From a bacterium (GTDB lineage: Bacteria; Patescibacteria; Paceibacteria; UBA9973): DNA of 7,095 nt. How positions within the stretch are numbered: the first letter of the stretch is position 1; every line of letters begins with the position of its first letter. The stretch lies in NCBI GenBank assembly GCA_021813235.1, contig JAKALG010000039.1, forward strand, positions 1 through 7,095, given 5' to 3'. The position numbers and the translations under genes are program-made. Under the pieces are notes generated by a model. It saw only the letters and a list, made by a program, of their open reading frames with translations. It was not told the DNA's origin and did no database searches. Of this stretch, positions 5,240 to 7,095 are shown piece after piece.

Positions 5240-5268
5240 TTGTAATAAATCATTATTTATGAAATAAT
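5240..5268 (+). promoter_or_regulatory. Leaderless-type promoter of the EamA transporter
   Basis: TTGTAA (5240-5245), a 17-bp spacer, then AATAAT (5263-5268) preceded by TGA, so this is also an extended -10. Six bases (ACAAGA) separate the -10 from the ATG at 5275, so transcription should begin at the start codon itself. There is no Shine-Dalgarno. Confidence 0.62.
5252..5268. repeat. Palindrome over the EamA -10 (possible operator)
   Basis: ATTATTT (5252-5258), spacer ATG, AAATAAT (5262-5268): perfect 7-bp arms. The right arm contains the proposed -10 element. The arms are AT-only, so chance is not excluded. As a DNA site it could bind a dimeric repressor. Confidence 0.45.
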
Positions 5269-5274
5269 ACAAGA

Positions 5275-6150
5275 ATGTGGTTTTATTCAGCTTTGTCGAT
5301 GTCCTTTATTTCAGGGATTTATGTAGTTGTTAGTAAACACACCTTGAAGAAAATGGATCCAATAGTTTTTTTCTGGATTACGATTACTGCTTCAACCCCT
5401 TTTATTCTCATCTTCGCCTTAGTAAACGGTATTCCTGTTTTTGATAATGTATTTCTTCTTGGAATACTAGGGTCTGTATTTTTTTACACAATTTCAAAAA
5501 TTATTTTTTGGAAAACGATTAAAGATTCCTCACTTTCCGATGTTTACCCGTTGATGTCTATCGGTCCTGTTTTTACATTGATATTTTCTATAATAATTCT
5601 CTCAGAAAAATTAACCCCTCTCGCTTTTTTAGGTTGTATGGTTACTCTCCTTGGAACTTACATATTAAATGTGAGTTCTGCTAAAGAAGGATTATTACAG
5701 CCTTTTAAAATTCTTTTTCAAAACAAGTTAGCTTTATTAATGATGATCTCTGTTCTTATAGGTAGCATTGTCACTATTTTTGACAAAACAGCCATTATGC
5801 ATACCTTTCCACAAAATTTATTTTTTCCAATTATAGCCGAGAACGTATTAATTTTTATTGGGCTTTTGCCATGGATTATATATAAAAAAAGAAAGGTTGC
5901 TATTACAGAAATTAAAGAAAACAAAAAAATCATCTTATTACTGGGAATAATTTTTTCTTTGTCTACTATATTAAGTTTTTATTCACTTTCGCTTGGTAAT
6001 CCAGGACTAGTATCATCAGTTTTTAGAACTCAAATATTTTTTGTATTTCTACTTAGTTTTATATTCTTTAAAGATAAACCACGACTAGAAACTATTATTG
6101 GTTCCATTGTAATGATTCTAGGTTTAGTGCTAACAAAACTATTTTCTTAA
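5275..6150 (+). CDS. EamA-family (DMT superfamily) membrane transporter
   Basis: A 291-residue integral membrane protein with ten predicted helices, arranged as two EamA repeats of five. Helices lie at about residues 3-22, 30-51, 58-78, 91-110, 114-132, 150-169, 182-203, 218-238, 246-265 and 271-290. Each repeat ends with the family pattern of a helix, a short (S)EKL or KDKPR turn and a glycine-rich last helix: IIILSEKLTPLAFLGCMV at 106-123, and FIFFKDKPRLETIIGSIV at 262-279. Such carriers export amino acids, metabolites or nucleotide-linked compounds; the substrate cannot be told. It is the only plus-strand gene here, transcribed divergently from the HTH gene and convergent with dnaX, 7 bp apart. 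Its ATG lies 6 nt after an extended -10, predicting a leaderless mRNA. Confidence 0.92.
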   Translation: MWFYSALSMSFISGIYVVVSKHTLKKMDPIVFFWITITASTPFILIFALVNGIPVFDNVFLLGILGSVFFYTISKIIFWKTIKDSSLSDVYPLMSIGPVFTLIFSIIILSEKLTPLAFLGCMVTLLGTYILNVSSAKEGLLQPFKILFQNKLALLMMISVLIGSIVTIFDKTAIMHTFPQNLFFPIIAENVLIFIGLLPWIIYKKRKVAITEIKENKKIILLLGIIFSLSTILSFYSLSLGNPGLVSSVFRTQIFFVFLLSFIFFKDKPRLETIIGSIVMILGLVLTKLFS

Positions 6151-6157
6151 GATAGAT

Positions 6158-7095
6158 TTACTCTTTAGAAATGATTTTAGTTAGTGCAAGTTCGAGAGGA
6201 AGTTCGGAGACAAAGGCGCGGTCAATGTCACTATAAGCTTCAAGTAATATTGAAAGCGCTTTTGAACGGAGTAAGCCTTCAACATCTTTCTTTACTAACC
6301 CTTTCAAAAATTCTAAATCTTCTTCACCTAAATCCCCTGCCATTTCTTTTTCTAATTTTGGTGCATATTTCAAAATCACAGCCACGCGAAACTTTTCAAT
6401 AATAAGTTTGAAGTAAAGTTTCATATCTAAATTTTCTCCGGCTGCTTTGCGAACGGCTGCAATTCCTTTTTCTAAATCTTTTTCTGCTATTGCAGAAATA
6501 AAATCATTTACTAGGGTCGTTTTCGGTGCGCCAGTTATCTTTTCTACATCTGCTCTAACTATTTTGCTTATCTTTTTTCCTTTTGCATCAACAGAGAAAT
6601 TTAAAACTTTTTGTAATGTGCCTAATGCATCTCGGAAAGAACCATCTCCCAATATTGCGATGAGTTCTGCTACACCACTTTCTAATTCAAAACCTTCTTT
6701 CTTGGCGACATCCAAAACCATATTTTTAGCAATAATGTCGGAAGCTTTTCTAAATGTGAAAACCTGACAACGAGAGATAATTGTTTCAGGAACTTTGTGT
6801 ACTTCAGTCGTAGCTAGAATGAAAATGACATGTTTTGGTGGCTCTTCCAATGTTTTTAATAATGCACCCCAAGCATCTTTGGAAAGCATATGAACCTCGT
6901 CTATTATGTAAACTTTATATTTTGAGTCAAAAGGAAGGACTCTAGCCCCGTCCCGAAGGGCTCTAATATCCTCTATACCTCGATTTGAGGCGGCATCTAT
7001 CTCATAAAGGTCATTCTCTGAGACCCCGATTTCCTTAGCGAAAATACGAGCTACAGAGGTTTTTCCTATGCCTCTGGAACCCACAAAAAGGTAAG
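6158..7095 (-). CDS. dnaX: DNA polymerase III gamma-type clamp-loader subunit, 5' partial
   Basis: DnaX is the AAA+ ATPase of the clamp loader, which places the beta sliding clamp on primed DNA. The reading frame runs off the right edge with no start in the window; the GTG at 7082-7084 is an internal codon preceded by Tyr-Leu-Phe. Counting from that GTG as residue 1, Walker A is GSRGIGKT (2-9), Walker B is YIIDEVH (59-65), sensor 1 is ILATTE (89-94), the arginine finger is SRC (104-106) and sensor 2 is GSFRDAL (148-154). The collar domain follows to residue 308. Between ARIFAK and YEIDAASN only nine residues remain, so the four-cysteine zinc module of classical DnaX is missing. The protein ends after the collar, so there is no tau extension. 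Confidence 0.95.
   Translation of the reverse strand, partial: YLFVGSRGIGKTSVARIFAKEIGVSENDLYEIDAASNRGIEDIRALRDGARVLPFDSKYKVYIIDEVHMLSKDAWGALLKTLEEPPKHVIFILATTEVHKVPETIISRCQVFTFRKASDIIAKNMVLDVAKKEGFELESGVAELIAILGDGSFRDALGTLQKVLNFSVDAKGKKISKIVRADVEKITGAPKTTLVNDFISAIAEKDLEKGIAAVRKAAGENLDMKLYFKLIIEKFRVAVILKYAPKLEKEMAGDLGEEDLEFLKGLVKKDVEGLLRSKALSILLEAYSDIDRAFVSELPLELALTKIISKE

Noticed and set aside
5718..5933. Open frame of 71 codons on the minus strand
   Set aside because: Antisense to the EamA transporter; the hydrophobic character simply mirrors the membrane-protein codons.
6447..6767. Open frame of 106 codons on the plus strand, and a shorter one at 6184-6402
   Set aside because: Both are antisense to dnaX, which has clear AAA+ motifs, and neither resembles a protein family.
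7082..7084. GTG as the start of dnaX
   Set aside because: The frame continues upstream as Tyr-Leu-Phe, matching the conserved strand before Walker A; the true start is beyond the window edge.
28..7095. Alternative genetic code with UGA as glycine or tryptophan
   Set aside because: No in-frame TGA occurs in any gene; Gly is GGN and Trp is TGG. The lack of TGA stops among a dozen genes is compatible with AT-rich stop usage.
1..7095. CRISPR array, insertion sequence, prophage or toxin-antitoxin locus
   Set aside because: No spaced direct repeats, transposase or integrase motifs, or recognisable toxin pair were seen on either strand.

Overview
This AT-rich window resembles the genome of a small-genome bacterium of the Candidate Phyla Radiation (Patescibacteria, probably Parcubacteria-like). 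That placement is inferred from family resemblance, not from a marker-gene tree. The supporting signs are: a DnaX clamp-loader ATPase without its zinc module or tau extension; a 100-residue MscL; several compact conserved proteins of unknown function of a kind I associate with these lineages; a tRNA without encoded CCA; and mostly SD-less starts. Glycine uses GGN, and every complete gene ends in TAA or TAG. There is no in-frame TGA, so nothing suggests a recoded UGA.

Layout, in the direction of minus-strand transcription (right to left). The 5'-truncated dnaX (6158-7095) enters from the right edge and converges, 7 bp apart, on a plus-strand EamA/DMT transporter (5275-6150). A divergent promoter region (5186-5274) separates the transporter from a minus-strand HTH plus LAGLIDADG-like DNA-binding protein (4484-5185). 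A tRNA-Gln(UUG) follows (4399-4469), then a close-packed run: MazG-like pyrophosphohydrolase, membrane-anchored unknown, Nudix hydrolase, 171-residue unknown, VOC/glyoxalase-fold protein and MscL. A separate unit follows (1100-1519), with its own consensus promoter, strong Shine-Dalgarno, GTG start and intrinsic terminator. A last two-gene unit encodes a 124-residue unknown and a HAD-like phosphatase, overlapping by 11 bp.

The MazG-like and Nudix enzymes suggest nucleotide or small-metabolite sanitation, with a VOC protein and an osmotic safety valve in the same run. The small unknown proteins between them may be partners, but the sequence does not prove this.

The most notable non-coding signal is promoter architecture. 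All five promoters I can propose carry a TGn extension directly before a TATAAT-like -10. In two of them (EamA and VOC) the -10 lies exactly 6 nt before the ATG, which predicts leaderless mRNAs. The HTH/LAGLIDADG-like gene has an 8-bp inverted repeat that brackets its -10 and includes its start codon, suggesting autoregulation. I see no CRISPR array, insertion sequence, integrase or phage gene. No gene-free stretch exceeds about 110 bp.
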